A DNA stretch of 64,000 nt, taken from NCBI RefSeq assembly GCF_000684975.1, contig NZ_BAXZ01000003.1, positions 310,001-374,000 of the forward strand, given 5' to 3'. Origin of the DNA: Paraburkholderia acidipaludis NBRC 101816. Lineage in GTDB: Bacteria; Pseudomonadota; Gammaproteobacteria; Burkholderiales; Burkholderiaceae. A program made the translations under genes and the position numbers. Positions 36,900 to 45,012 of the stretch are shown here, piece after piece. The notes below the pieces were generated by a model. It ran no database searches, was not told the origin of the DNA, and worked only from the letters and a program-made list of their open reading frames with translations. Within the stretch, counting starts at the first letter, position 1; each line of letters begins with the position of its first letter.

Positions 36900-37436
36900 A
36901 TGATATCTGAGTCACATTACTGGAAGAGACCTCTGTTGCGCACAGCAACGTGGTTAGAGCGCTGGCGGTTGGACGAGAATGTCTCTGAGCGCGACTTGGC
37001 ACGTATAGAGCGCGAGCTATTTGTGGGCTTTTACGCGATCCGCAAATTGCTGGAAACGTTTAAGGTGTCCCCGAGTACTCGTCAAAGAACCTATCTTCTG
37101 GTCTGGTCTCCGGGCATCGGAACCGCCGATTACATGAACTGGCATCGACTTGACGAGCATTTCGATTTAGATGATCTACATGAAGAACGGCATGATTTAA
37201 TGTTTTTGTGCAATCAGTTCATTCATAGCTTTATTTTTCTACCAACTATTGATGAAGATGGAGCTTTGGGCGGTGTCTATATCGCATCGGATAGAATCAA
37301 AAAGTACAAGCTATATTTTATTGACATCGCACAGATTGTCGATGCGTTCAGAACAGTCGGCCGCGACTATCCTACTCGGCTCCACTTGCGTCGAAATGAC
37401 TCGACCCAGCAATGGGAGGAGGTTGACTCACAGTAG
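36900..37436 (+). CDS. Hypothetical protein, island cargo
   Basis: A 178-residue protein with a helical, charged N-terminus (LERWRLDENVSERDLARIERELFVGFYAIRKLL) and a hydrophobic or aromatic C-terminal half (LFLCNQFIHSFIFLP). No family is recognised. It sits 80 bp after the HEPN-like gene on the same strand and shares its AT-rich composition, so the two may be coexpressed. Confidence 0.5.
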   Translation: MISESHYWKRPLLRTATWLERWRLDENVSERDLARIERELFVGFYAIRKLLETFKVSPSTRQRTYLLVWSPGIGTADYMNWHRLDEHFDLDDLHEERHDLMFLCNQFIHSFIFLPTIDEDGALGGVYIASDRIKKYKLYFIDIAQIVDAFRTVGRDYPTRLHLRRNDSTQQWEEVDSQ

Positions 37437-37576
37437 ACGCAAAGCTGCCACCGAATCGGCATGCATGTGTTCGGCTGAAATGACAGAACCTGGCCGAACT
37501 GAGTCAGCCGATCTGACTCTGCCTGTTTGATCTAGTCCAATCATTCACAGGTTAGACCACCAGGGAGACCATACCT

Positions 37577-38071
37577 ATGGATACACACTATGTTTATTTA
37601 ATTGCCTGTCGCGGTGAAAATAAGATCTACGTAAAGCTCGGTCTGACATCAAGCATTCAGCGTCGCCTGGCAAACATTCAGACAGGATGCCCACATTCGA
37701 TAACGCATGCTTTCGTTGTGCGATCCGCGTATCGCGAAGAGGTTGAGGGTCTAGAAAAACTTCTGCACGTTCTTTTGGAACCGGAATGCCTTCGCGCGGA
37801 GTGGTACGAAGGGACGAAAAGATTTTTTAGAACGCTTGATGCTGTGCTTTCGAGAATAAATGACGGCGGATTCACCCACGAAGAGCGTTTGGACATACCG
37901 GACTTCGTAGGGCCGGAGTTCGAAATCATGCTGCATCGACACGAGTTCCAGTTTTTAAGACTCCAACTACCAATTCGAAAGGGGCGCGATCCGATTGACA
38001 GCGCTCAAAACGCGAGCCCAGCAGAGATTGCAGACCTCTTGGCGCGAGAGCTTTCTGCGCCGGGCTGGTAA
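37577..38071 (+). CDS. GIY-YIG / T5orf172-type nuclease-domain protein
   Basis: The 164-residue protein opens with YVYLIACRGENKIYVKLG, then SIQRRLANIQTGCP, and later EEVEGLEKLLHVLL. This is the T5orf172/Mug113 subtype of the GIY-YIG fold, in which YVYL and KLG replace the GIY and YIG motifs. The conserved Arg (QRRL) and Glu (EGLEKLLH) needed for cleavage seem present. The remaining ~70 residues are unassigned. The gene is AT-rich and the last of the cargo block before the alpA region. Confidence 0.75.
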   Translation: MDTHYVYLIACRGENKIYVKLGLTSSIQRRLANIQTGCPHSITHAFVVRSAYREEVEGLEKLLHVLLEPECLRAEWYEGTKRFFRTLDAVLSRINDGGFTHEERLDIPDFVGPEFEIMLHRHEFQFLRLQLPIRKGRDPIDSAQNASPAEIADLLARELSAPGW

Positions 38072-38161
38072 GCTTGGCGTCGAACTCCAGCAACAAGTCG
38101 TGCGTTGCCCGCGCGCCAAGGCATTGGCTCGGATTTCATTGACCCTTGAGGGGCGCAGCAT

Positions 38162-38174
38162 TTTAGCCGCTAAA
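38162..38174. promoter_or_regulatory. Exact match to the IncP KorB operator
   Basis: TTTAGCCGCTAAA fits the KorB operator consensus TTTAGCSGCTAAA of IncP plasmids exactly, inside a longer perfect palindrome (38158-38178). It lies at the 3' end of the alpA gene. No korB is found in the window. In IncP plasmids KorB is a ParB-like repressor and partition protein. Confidence 0.6.
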
Positions 38175-38405
38175 ATGCGTCGCAGACCGAAAGCCCGGAC
38201 GCGTGGCATGAGTGCCCAATGACTTGCGCGTCTCGATCCATTCCTCGACTTCGGCCAAGTCCCAGGCGACGTTTCGGCTGGTGAGTGCAATGCGACGTGG
38301 AAACTCTCCGCGCTGCTCCATGTTGAAAATCGTGCGCTCAGACAGTGGGATCATCGCCAGTAGTTTCTTGCGGTTGATGAGCGTCTTACTTGTCGTTGCC
38401 TGCAT
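38163..38405 (-). CDS. AlpA-family regulator 1
   Basis: The 80-residue DNA-binding protein has a MerR/excisionase-like helix-turn-helix: LINRKKLLAMIPLSERTIFNMEQRGEFPRRIAL, then NVAWDLAEVEEWIETRK. AlpA proteins switch on excision of P4-like elements. The internal ATG at 38405 was chosen because a purine-rich site precedes it. It faces away from the replication genes. A second, longer AlpA lies at 56575. Confidence 0.88.
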   Translation of the reverse strand: MQATTSKTLINRKKLLAMIPLSERTIFNMEQRGEFPRRIALTSRNVAWDLAEVEEWIETRKSLGTHATRPGFRSATHFSG

Positions 38406-38484
38406 CCTTTGGCCTCTTTCAGTCACTTGCGAACATGTGCCTGATACTGCCTGCGAATGCTGATAGTTTCGTCCTATTAGTTGG

Positions 38485-39483
38485 TCAAATAGGTTGACGC
38501 CGCAGGCGCGGCTTTGTGCTCAAGAAGAAGATTTCGGGTATCGATGCCAGCGCCTTCGATACCGCTTGGCGCTCGATGCCCAGCTTTCGCGCAATCTCCG
38601 ACTGATTGAGTCCAGACCACTGGAGCATCAACATCTGCTTCTTGCGATCCGACAATTTCGAGTCCACCATGTGCCGCGCTTGATTACGTAGTGCTGTCTT
38701 GTCCGCTGACTGCAAGACCTGGCCAGCGACATAGTGGAAGAAGTAGCTGTCAACCAGTTGATCGCCCGATTTCACTTGGGGCGTAGCCGGCTTTGCACAC
38801 TGCTGGCTCAGCCTTGCAAGTTCGAGGTCAAACTGAGCGAGTGAGCGTCTCGCTCGCCTGTATGAAGGATTCCACGCGCCGCTCGGCAATTTGGGCCGGT
38901 GATTTAGGCAGTACAGGCTGCTGAGTCGAAGCCTCTCTTCTGGATCGTCGGCCTTTGGGTCATCGCTTCCACCAGCGAATGAAGTCAGCTCGACGAGTGT
39001 TCCGCAGAATCGACAAAACCCTTGATGACGCTCGCCATTCAGGCGAGTGTCACGCACCTGCGATTTCGCCGGCCGTTTGCAGGCACAGTCCCACACGAGT
39101 TCGATTAGTGATTCCAGTGTTGCGACAAAGCGCCGATCTCTCGCGGACTGTCGATCTTCCGTGAGAACGAACGCGCGCAGCAGTTGCCGCTGCAGGCGAA
39201 CCATTGCATCAAGTCCCACCAGCCGAATGATTACGCTGAAGCGAACTCCCGTGCCTGCGCCAGGGACGTGCCCTGAATAGCGCGCTGGAAGGGTTGCCAT
39301 GTAGGTGGTCACAGCGGGATCGATCAGTTCCTGTATCAATCGCGCGATGGGATAGCGCCGCGATGATGCGGAGTACGGTCGCCAGCGATCCTGAAATTGC
39401 CGGATGGCCTCTGAGACGGTGGGGTCGCAGCCCTCCCAGATGGAAATGGTTGGTTCGTTTTTCATGTCAACTATTTTGAACAA
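38485..39483 (-). CDS. Putative transcriptional regulator with C-terminal helix-turn-helix and a CxxC site
   Basis: The 332-residue protein ends in a sigma-region-4-like HTH (MLMLQWSGLNQSEIARKLGIERQAVSKAL). The middle holds FCRFCGT and a further Cys-His pair (YCLNHRP), likely a zinc site. The N-terminal part is unassigned. It is divergent from the small HTH gene and trfA, with about 75 bp between them, so it may control the replication genes. Function is inferred from position. Confidence 0.6.
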   Translation of the reverse strand: MFKIVDMKNEPTISIWEGCDPTVSEAIRQFQDRWRPYSASSRRYPIARLIQELIDPAVTTYMATLPARYSGHVPGAGTGVRFSVIIRLVGLDAMVRLQRQLLRAFVLTEDRQSARDRRFVATLESLIELVWDCACKRPAKSQVRDTRLNGERHQGFCRFCGTLVELTSFAGGSDDPKADDPEERLRLSSLYCLNHRPKLPSGAWNPSYRRARRSLAQFDLELARLSQQCAKPATPQVKSGDQLVDSYFFHYVAGQVLQSADKTALRNQARHMVDSKLSDRKKQMLMLQWSGLNQSEIARKLGIERQAVSKALASIPEIFFLSTKPRLRRQPI

Positions 39484-39556
39484 TTAATAGGGTGTAGACA
39501 ACCTGTAGTAGCACCTAAACTCCGTAGCAATTCAGTTGATTACGGAGGTTTACGCG

Positions 39557-39787
39557 ATGACGATAGAAGACACGCTGTTGCAACGCTTTGGCCCACTACT
39601 AAGCATTGCGCAGCTCGCTACTATCTTGGATCGTTCGCCCGACGGACTGCGGATCAGCCTGCGTGCAACGAACGAGTGGGCGCAGCGAATCAACACGGCC
39701 CGCTTGAAAATCGGAGGGCGCGTGTATTTCCGAACCGAAGAAATTGCCAAGTTGATCGACGGTGCTGTAGCGGAGTCGAACGCATGA
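39557..39787 (+). CDS. Small helix-turn-helix protein upstream of trfA
   Basis: A 76-residue protein, ATG preceded by ACGGAGGT. It reads like a winged-helix or excisionase-type domain (LLSIAQLATILDRSPDGLRISL; RVYFRTEEIAKLID). It ends 38 bp before trfA on the same strand, so it is likely cotranscribed and may regulate replication. No symbol can be assigned. Confidence 0.65.
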   Translation: MTIEDTLLQRFGPLLSIAQLATILDRSPDGLRISLRATNEWAQRINTARLKIGGRVYFRTEEIAKLIDGAVAESNA

Positions 39788-39825
39788 ATGGCTCGGCCGT
39801 GATCTGCTGCTCCTAGATATATCTG

Positions 39826-40698
39826 ATGTCTAGGTCGCTGTTGCAACGATTCCCGAATGTGGTCGCACGTGCAGCCGAAGCGCAATCGCGCCTCGAAACA
39901 CGCCGCGAAGCGATGGAACCACAGCAACTGTTCCTTCCTGGCCTTGAAGAGTTCATGCGGGCCATGCCGAACCACATCGCCCGATCCAGTCTGTTTGCGC
40001 CAGTTGCGCGCGGACGAAAGCGCATTCACAAAGACACGGTTCTTATTAGCCGTGCCGATGCAGTCATCAAATTTTGGGGAGAGCAATTGGACGAAGCTCA
40101 AGCGGATGTCTGGATGCAGGCTATGTATGAGGCATGTCGTTCGCCGCTGGGCGAGCCGGTCATCATCAAGCGTGCCGAGTTCTTGCGATCCATCGGACGA
40201 CAAACAGGGAACTACGAATACAAGTGGCTGAACCGGACTATGCAGGCACTGACGTTCGCGATGCTAGTGATCGAAGTTCGCACCAAAGACGGCAAACCGA
40301 AGCTAGCGGTCGGAAAGAACCGAGCACTGCACATGGTTGAGGGCTTCGACTATGACGACGTCGCCGAGGCTTACACATTGCGTATCGATCCGCGCTGGAG
40401 GGCAATGTTCGGCAATAGTGAATTCGCACTTATCGACTGGGAAAAGCGCCTTCGCTTCGGGGCACGCCAGGACATGGCGAAAGCGCTGCAACGCTTGGTT
40501 GCGACCTCCGACAGAAGGATGCAGCAATATGCACTCGACTGGCTCAAGGCCAAGCTGGAATACACGGGACGCATGCGTGATTTCGTCGATGCCCTGGAGC
40601 GAGCGATGCAAGAGCTTGAACGGCTCGAAATCATCACTGACGGCCGCATCGGGACCAGCACCAAAGGCAAGGCCCAAGCCATGTGGATAAAGCTATGA
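39826..40698 (+). CDS. trfA: TrfA-like plasmid replication initiator
   Basis: Binds iterons and recruits host DnaA and helicase at an IncP-type origin. The 290-residue protein closely follows the RK2 TrfA pattern: LFLPGLEEFMRAMPNHIARS, then VIKFWGEQLDEAQADVW, FDYDDVAEAYTLRIDPRW and DMAKALQRLVATSDRRMQQY. An internal Met before the FLPGLEEF block could give a shorter form, as RK2 makes two forms. It is immediately followed by four iterons, and its end contains a DnaA box. A complete replicon inside a chromosomal island is unusual. Confidence 0.92.
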   Translation: MSRSLLQRFPNVVARAAEAQSRLETRREAMEPQQLFLPGLEEFMRAMPNHIARSSLFAPVARGRKRIHKDTVLISRADAVIKFWGEQLDEAQADVWMQAMYEACRSPLGEPVIIKRAEFLRSIGRQTGNYEYKWLNRTMQALTFAMLVIEVRTKDGKPKLAVGKNRALHMVEGFDYDDVAEAYTLRIDPRWRAMFGNSEFALIDWEKRLRFGARQDMAKALQRLVATSDRRMQQYALDWLKAKLEYTGRMRDFVDALERAMQELERLEIITDGRIGTSTKGKAQAMWIKL

Positions 40699-40784
40699 CT
40701 GCTATCGGGGTTACGTCGCGCGCACGCCGGGGTTACGTCGCGTTTTGTCGGGGTTACATCGCGCTTTTTCGGGGTTACGTCGCG
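40682..40784 (+). other. Candidate origin of vegetative replication (DnaA box plus four iterons)
   Basis: A perfect DnaA box (TGTGGATAA, 40682-40690) lies in the last codons of trfA. The 15-bp repeat CGGGGTTACGTCGCG follows at 40706, 40728, 40749 (one mismatch) and 40770, spaced 22, 21 and 21 bp, two helical turns. An AT-richer stretch follows to 40900, with a second near-DnaA box. This is the layout of an iteron origin. The repeat differs from the RK2 iteron sequence. Confidence 0.75.
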
Positions 40785-40901
40785 GCGCCACCCGATAACC
40801 CACTGAAGCAATTGAATTTTTCCGCCGGTTTTTGCCGTTTACCTTCTTTCTACCTTTTTCTACCGACAGAGAGTGTGGACAACTCAAACTGAGGGACATT
40901 C

Positions 40902-41045
40902 ATGAAACGAATCACCATCACCGTGAGTGACAAGACCGCCACCGAAACTGAGGAGCCCGTGCAGCTACTCAACGATCACCATGAATTGCCCGGGTGGTTG
41001 GGAAGTTGCCAATCTGGCTCAGATGCATTTTTCGCCGGGCTATGA
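40902..41045 (+). CDS. Small protein between oriV and traK
   Basis: A 47-residue frame beginning MKRITITVSDKTATETEEPV, with GAGGGA seven bases before the ATG. It ends 10 bp before traK. The start resembles short beta-strand proteins found in plasmid backbones, but no family is assigned. The good ribosome site and tight spacing favour a real gene. Confidence 0.5.
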   Translation: MKRITITVSDKTATETEEPVQLLNDHHELPGWLGSCQSGSDAFFAGL

Positions 41046-41055
41046 GGTTGATGCC

Positions 41056-41397
41056 ATGAAATCTCTGTCGGAACGAATTGCAGAGCGGGCGCGCGATAAG
41101 GCAGTGGTCACTCCGCACTCGAATCGCGCCGTAGTGTTGGCACTCCGTTCGGATATTCAACAGGCGGTCAACGATGGGTGGTCTGTCTTGGCGATCTACC
41201 AGACCTTGCACGACGAGGGGCGATTGACATTCAGCTACCAGGCCTTCCGGAGGTACGTGAATCAGCTGTTGCCCGACCGATGCAGCACCGAACGCAGGGG
41301 TAAGTTCAGCGCTAGCAGGCCAGCAGAAAAGGCAGCAGTAGCTCCGACCTCTAGTTTTACGTTCAATCCGCTGGCGGATACAAAGGATCTGCTTTGA
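41056..41397 (+). CDS. traK: TraK-like oriT-binding protein
   Basis: The 113-residue protein resembles IncP TraK, the oriT DNA-wrapping protein: NRAVVLALRSDIQQAVNDGWSVLAIYQTLHDEGRL, then SYQAFRRYVN. It lies directly beside the oriT region, whose other side carries traJ. In RK2, traK is transcribed away from oriT. Here it points towards oriT, so the traK segment is inverted relative to traJ. The ATG at 41056 gives the expected size. Confidence 0.75.
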   Translation: MKSLSERIAERARDKAVVTPHSNRAVVLALRSDIQQAVNDGWSVLAIYQTLHDEGRLTFSYQAFRRYVNQLLPDRCSTERRGKFSASRPAEKAAVAPTSSFTFNPLADTKDLL

Positions 41398-41555
41398 CTA
41401 GCAGTCACAGAGCCATGAGCGTGCTTCTTCCGTCCCTTGGCGTTCAATCATCGTTCAACGCGATCTTTTCGCGTTCAGTTTTGTTACTACGTGGCGGATG
41501 CAGCGAAAAACAGCCTTTAGCAAACATTGAGTTGTACAGAAATCAAGGTGGTGAT

Positions 41556-41668
41556 CGGGGCAGGATGTGTGAAGTAGTCCCACCGGCAAGCCGGCGTTCC
41601 TATTTCACTTTCCCTTATTCGCACCTTCGGTACTCAACGGGCATCCCGCTCTGCGAGGCCAGCCGGCG
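41556..41668 (-). other. IncP (RK2)-like origin of transfer
   Basis: Read on the minus strand this block follows the RK2 oriT: CTGGCCTCGCAGAGC, a CCGTTGAG segment, GGTGCGAATAAGGGA, a hairpin like the TraJ-binding repeat (41581-41596), then CTACTTCAC and the nic region CATCCTGCCC. By comparison with RK2 (ATCCTG/CCC) the nick would fall on the minus strand between 41561 and 41560. It lies between traK and traJ, as in IncP plasmids. About 150 bp between traK and this core show nothing else. Confidence 0.85.
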
Positions 41669-41698
41669 ATGCCGGCGAGACTGACCGCGAGGATTCGG

Positions 41699-42070
41699 AT
41701 GGAGGAAACGGTGAAAGCCGCGACGCGCAAGGGCACGACACCTATCAAGGTGTATTGCTTGCCCGATGAGCGGGCAGAAATTGAGACGCTTGCAGCTGCG
41801 AGCGGGAACAGCGCCTCGACGTACCTGCGTCTGGTCGGGTTGGGGTATCGGGTCGAGGGGATTGTCGATGCCGAGCAGGTACGCGAGCTGGTGCGCGTGA
41901 ACGGCGATCTCGGCCGTCTTGGCGGCCTGCTCAAACTATGGCTGACGAACGACGCGCGTGTTGCAGGTTTTACCCCGGCGACGATTCACGCCTTGTTGTC
42001 GAGGATCGAGGCGACCCGCGACGAGATGAGCCACATCATGGAAAGCGTGATGCGGCCGAGGGGCCGGTGA
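41699..42070 (+). CDS. traJ: TraJ-like relaxosome accessory protein
   Basis: Binds the inverted repeat beside nic and recruits the relaxase. The 123-residue protein has the RK2 TraJ pattern and length: TRKGTTPIKVYCLPDERAEIE, then DLGRLGGLLKLWLTNDAR and a C-terminal RP-rich end. The ATG at 41699 gives the RK2 length; an earlier in-frame start is less likely. Its last base overlaps the traI start. Confidence 0.9.
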   Translation: MEETVKAATRKGTTPIKVYCLPDERAEIETLAAASGNSASTYLRLVGLGYRVEGIVDAEQVRELVRVNGDLGRLGGLLKLWLTNDARVAGFTPATIHALLSRIEATRDEMSHIMESVMRPRGR

Positions 42071-44067
42071 TGATCGCGAAGCACGTTCCTATGCGGTCAC
42101 TCGGCAAGAGCGATTTCGTCGAGCTTGTGAAGTACATCACGGCCGATCAGGCAAGGGAGCACCGGATTGGCGAAGTGCGTATGACGAACTGCGCTGCCTA
42201 TACGGTGCGAGACGCCATGACTGAAGTGCTCGCGACGCAGCGTGCGAATACCCGGGCGAAGGGCGACAAGACCTACCATCTCCTGGTCAGCTTTCGCGCC
42301 GGCGAACAACCTGACGCAGCGACCCTGGAAGCCATCGAATCTCGGATATGCGCCGGCCTCGGGTTTGGCGAGCATCAGCGCGTCAGTGCAGTGCATCACG
42401 ACACCGACAATCTGCACATCCATATCGCCATCAACAAGATTCACCCGGTGCGGAACACGATTCATGAGCCGTACTACCCGCATCGGGCTTTGGCTGAACT
42501 GTGCGACGTGCTTGAACGTGCCTACGGTCTGCAACGCGACAACCATGAGCCGCGTCGGCGAGGTGCCGAGGCAAGCGCTGCCGATATGGAGCGGCATTCC
42601 GGCATCGAAAGTCTGGTCGGCTGGATCAAGCGCGAGTGCGTTACGGAAATTCGTGGCGCTCGGAGCTGGGTTGAGCTGCACGATGTCATGCGCGCGAACG
42701 GACTAGAAATCCGTGCGAAGGGGAACGGGCTGGTGATCCAGGCCGGCAACGGTATGCAGATCAAGGCGAGTACCTTGGGCCGGGAGTTCTCAAAGGCGAA
42801 GCTGGAAAGCCAGTATGGGCCGTTCTCTGCATCGCCGGAACGACAAGCCGACGCACGGCCGAAACGAGAGTACCGGAAAGAGCCCTTGCGGCTGCGCGTG
42901 AACACGGTGGAACTGTATGCGCAGTATCAATCCGCGCAGCGGCGCATCAGCACGAACCGTGCAGCCGCGCTGGCCGAGCTGCGTCGCCAGAAGGAAGAGC
43001 AGGTCGAGAACGCCAAGAAGGTGGGGCACGCGCGTCGTGCAGCGATCAAGCTGCTGGGCGGTGGTCGCCTAACCCAAAAGCTGCTGTATGCGCAGGTAAG
43101 CGGTGCGATGAAGTCGGAGCTGGAATCGATTTACGCGCAGCATCGTGTTGCCTGCAAGCACCTGTATGAACAGCATCGCCGACACACATGGGCCGACTGG
43201 CTCAAGCAGGAAGCCTTGCAAGGTAATGCCGAGGCATTGGCTGCGTTGAGAGCCAGAGAGGCCGCCCAAGGCTTAAAGGGCGACACCATTCGGGCCGAAG
43301 GGCAGGCCCAGCCTGGTCATGCCCCGGTGATCGACAACATCACGAAGAAGGGGACGATCATCTATCGCGCTGGCGGTAGCGCAGTGCGCGATGACGGCGA
43401 TCGTCTCCAGGTGTCGCGGGAAGCGGATCAGGCCGGCGTGCAACAGGCGTTACGGATGGCAGCCGAGCGATACGGCGACCGTATCGCTGTCACCGGTAGC
43501 GCCGAATTCAAGGCGCGTGTAATTCGTGCGGCGGTCGATATGCGACTTCCGGTCACGTTCGATGATCCATCGATGGAGAGGTTGCGGCAGCAGCATTTGG
43601 GCGACCAGGCCGCACATAGATCCCGAGTGCCGACCCGCCGGCCCGCCCTGAAACCAGTCGGACAGGAGCCTCCACCGGAGAGCAGGAATCGTCTGCGTAC
43701 GCTGTCCCAGCTCCGCGCGTTGGTTATCGGTGGTCGCGAGCAGGCGGTCGCCCGTCCGGCGACCATTCCGCCGTCTGTGCCCGACCATGTTCGTCAACGG
43801 GCCGAGCAGGCGGCAAGTCAGGCCGTGAGCCGGTTTCGGGCCGTCGCCAATCGCAGGAAGATGCGCGCCAACGGCTACGGTGATCGGGGCAGCGCATGGC
43901 AAAGCCTCCCGGAGACGCTGCAGCAGCGCATCGAGCGCTTCAATGCCCAGTCGCCCGAACGCCAGGAAATCGAACTTGCAAGGATGCGCCGTGAGGCCGC
44001 AGCACAGGGTAATGGCGACTCGCAGTTGCGCGAGGCGCGAGCCAGGCCGAAAGGGCATTCGCGCTGA
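42070..44067 (+). CDS. traI: TraI-like MOBP relaxase
   Basis: Nicks oriT and pilots the strand through the mating channel. The 665-residue protein begins MIAKHVPMRSLGKSDFVELV with the catalytic Tyr22, as in RK2 TraI. The metal-binding motif HHDTDNLHIHIAINK is near 110-124. The LPD7-type segment NITKKGTIIYR and SAVRDDGDRLQVSRE follow. The C-terminus is basic and somewhat shorter than the ~730 residues of RK2 TraI. It overlaps traJ by one base. Confidence 0.95.
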   Translation: MIAKHVPMRSLGKSDFVELVKYITADQAREHRIGEVRMTNCAAYTVRDAMTEVLATQRANTRAKGDKTYHLLVSFRAGEQPDAATLEAIESRICAGLGFGEHQRVSAVHHDTDNLHIHIAINKIHPVRNTIHEPYYPHRALAELCDVLERAYGLQRDNHEPRRRGAEASAADMERHSGIESLVGWIKRECVTEIRGARSWVELHDVMRANGLEIRAKGNGLVIQAGNGMQIKASTLGREFSKAKLESQYGPFSASPERQADARPKREYRKEPLRLRVNTVELYAQYQSAQRRISTNRAAALAELRRQKEEQVENAKKVGHARRAAIKLLGGGRLTQKLLYAQVSGAMKSELESIYAQHRVACKHLYEQHRRHTWADWLKQEALQGNAEALAALRAREAAQGLKGDTIRAEGQAQPGHAPVIDNITKKGTIIYRAGGSAVRDDGDRLQVSREADQAGVQQALRMAAERYGDRIAVTGSAEFKARVIRAAVDMRLPVTFDDPSMERLRQQHLGDQAAHRSRVPTRRPALKPVGQEPPPESRNRLRTLSQLRALVIGGREQAVARPATIPPSVPDHVRQRAEQAASQAVSRFRAVANRRKMRANGYGDRGSAWQSLPETLQQRIERFNAQSPERQEIELARMRREAAAQGNGDSQLREARARPKGHSR

Positions 44068-44239
44068 CGCGGATGCTGAGCAGGCGTGTGTGCCGGTCAG
44101 CCTGAGCATCGTCCGGCACTCCGACACCGTGACATCACCCCAAGATGGCCGGGCTTCGGTGTCGCCCAGGTCAAGCACCGATGGCTTTCGTGGCGCAGCC
44201 ATTCGATGTACCGATTGCCACGTATCAGAGGTATCCGTC

Positions 44240-44998
44240 ATGAGAAAAATTTTAGCTGCTAAAACTGCCGCGCTGGCCGTGATGCTCGGCGTTGTGATGT
44301 CCGCCGGCGCACAGGGCATTCCGGTCATCGACGCCACGAACGTTGCGCAGGCCACCGTCAGCGCAATCCAGAACGTCGCAGCGGTCGAAAAACAGATTCA
44401 GCAGTACGAGACGCAGTTGCAGCAGTACCAGAACATGCTGCAAAACACGCTCGCGCCGGCCGCCTGGGTGTGGGACCAGGCGAACCAGACGATTAGCAAG
44501 TTGCTAGCCGCGCAGGATGTGTTGACGCAGTTCAAGAGCCAGGCAGGCAGTCTCGATCAATATCTTTCCCGCTATGAGGACGTGAGCTACTACAGGTCGT
44601 CGCCATGCTTCACATCGAGCGGCTGTACGAATGCACAGCGACAGGCGTTGATCGATGCACAGGCCAACGGCTCGTCCTCGGTCAAGGCCGCGAACGATGC
44701 AGTGCTAAAAGGCGTCGATCAGCAGCAACAGACGCTCACGGCCGATGCAGCGAATCTTCGCTCGTTGCAATCACAAGCTACCAGCGCGACGGGGCAGATG
44801 CAGGCGATCCAAGCCGCGAATCAGCTCGCCAGCGCGCAGGCTAACCAGCTCCTGCAAATCCGTGGCCTGCTCGTCGCGCAGCAGGCGGCGGAGGCTACGC
44901 GCGCGCAGGTAGCGGCAGATCGGGAAGCTCAACAGATGGCAGCAAGTTCGCAGTTTCTCGGCGGAACCAGCAAGCGCAGTTCCGATAAACAGTGGTGA
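44240..44998 (+). CDS. trbJ: TrbJ-like conjugative transfer protein
   Basis: Periplasmic component of the IncP mating-pair (type IV secretion) apparatus, VirB5 type. The 252-residue protein has a signal peptide (ALAVMLGVVMSAGAQG) and then helical Gln-rich sequence (VEKQIQQYETQLQQYQNMLQ). A KorB-like palindrome (44251-44263) overlaps codons 4-8. The C-terminus FLGGTSKRSSDKQW nearly repeats in the next protein, TrbK. TrbB-TrbI are absent, so no full channel is encoded here. Confidence 0.9.
   Translation: MRKILAAKTAALAVMLGVVMSAGAQGIPVIDATNVAQATVSAIQNVAAVEKQIQQYETQLQQYQNMLQNTLAPAAWVWDQANQTISKLLAAQDVLTQFKSQAGSLDQYLSRYEDVSYYRSSPCFTSSGCTNAQRQALIDAQANGSSSVKAANDAVLKGVDQQQQTLTADAANLRSLQSQATSATGQMQAIQAANQLASAQANQLLQIRGLLVAQQAAEATRAQVAADREAQQMAASSQFLGGTSKRSSDKQW
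44251..44263. promoter_or_regulatory. KorB-operator-like palindrome at the trbJ start
   Basis: TTTAGCTGCTAAA differs from the IncP KorB operator only at the centre base (T instead of C or G). It lies within the first codons of trbJ, so it may be a repressor site or a coincidence of the codons for Leu-Ala-Ala-Lys. A third near-match (TTTAGCGGCAAAA) is at 48035-48047. Confidence 0.35.
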
Positions 44999-45012
44999 GT
45001 GGAGGTGTAGCC

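Noticed and set aside
40683..40892. A 69-codon frame across the iterons
   Set aside because: It repeats RGYVA-like units because the DNA is an iteron array; it has no plausible start context.
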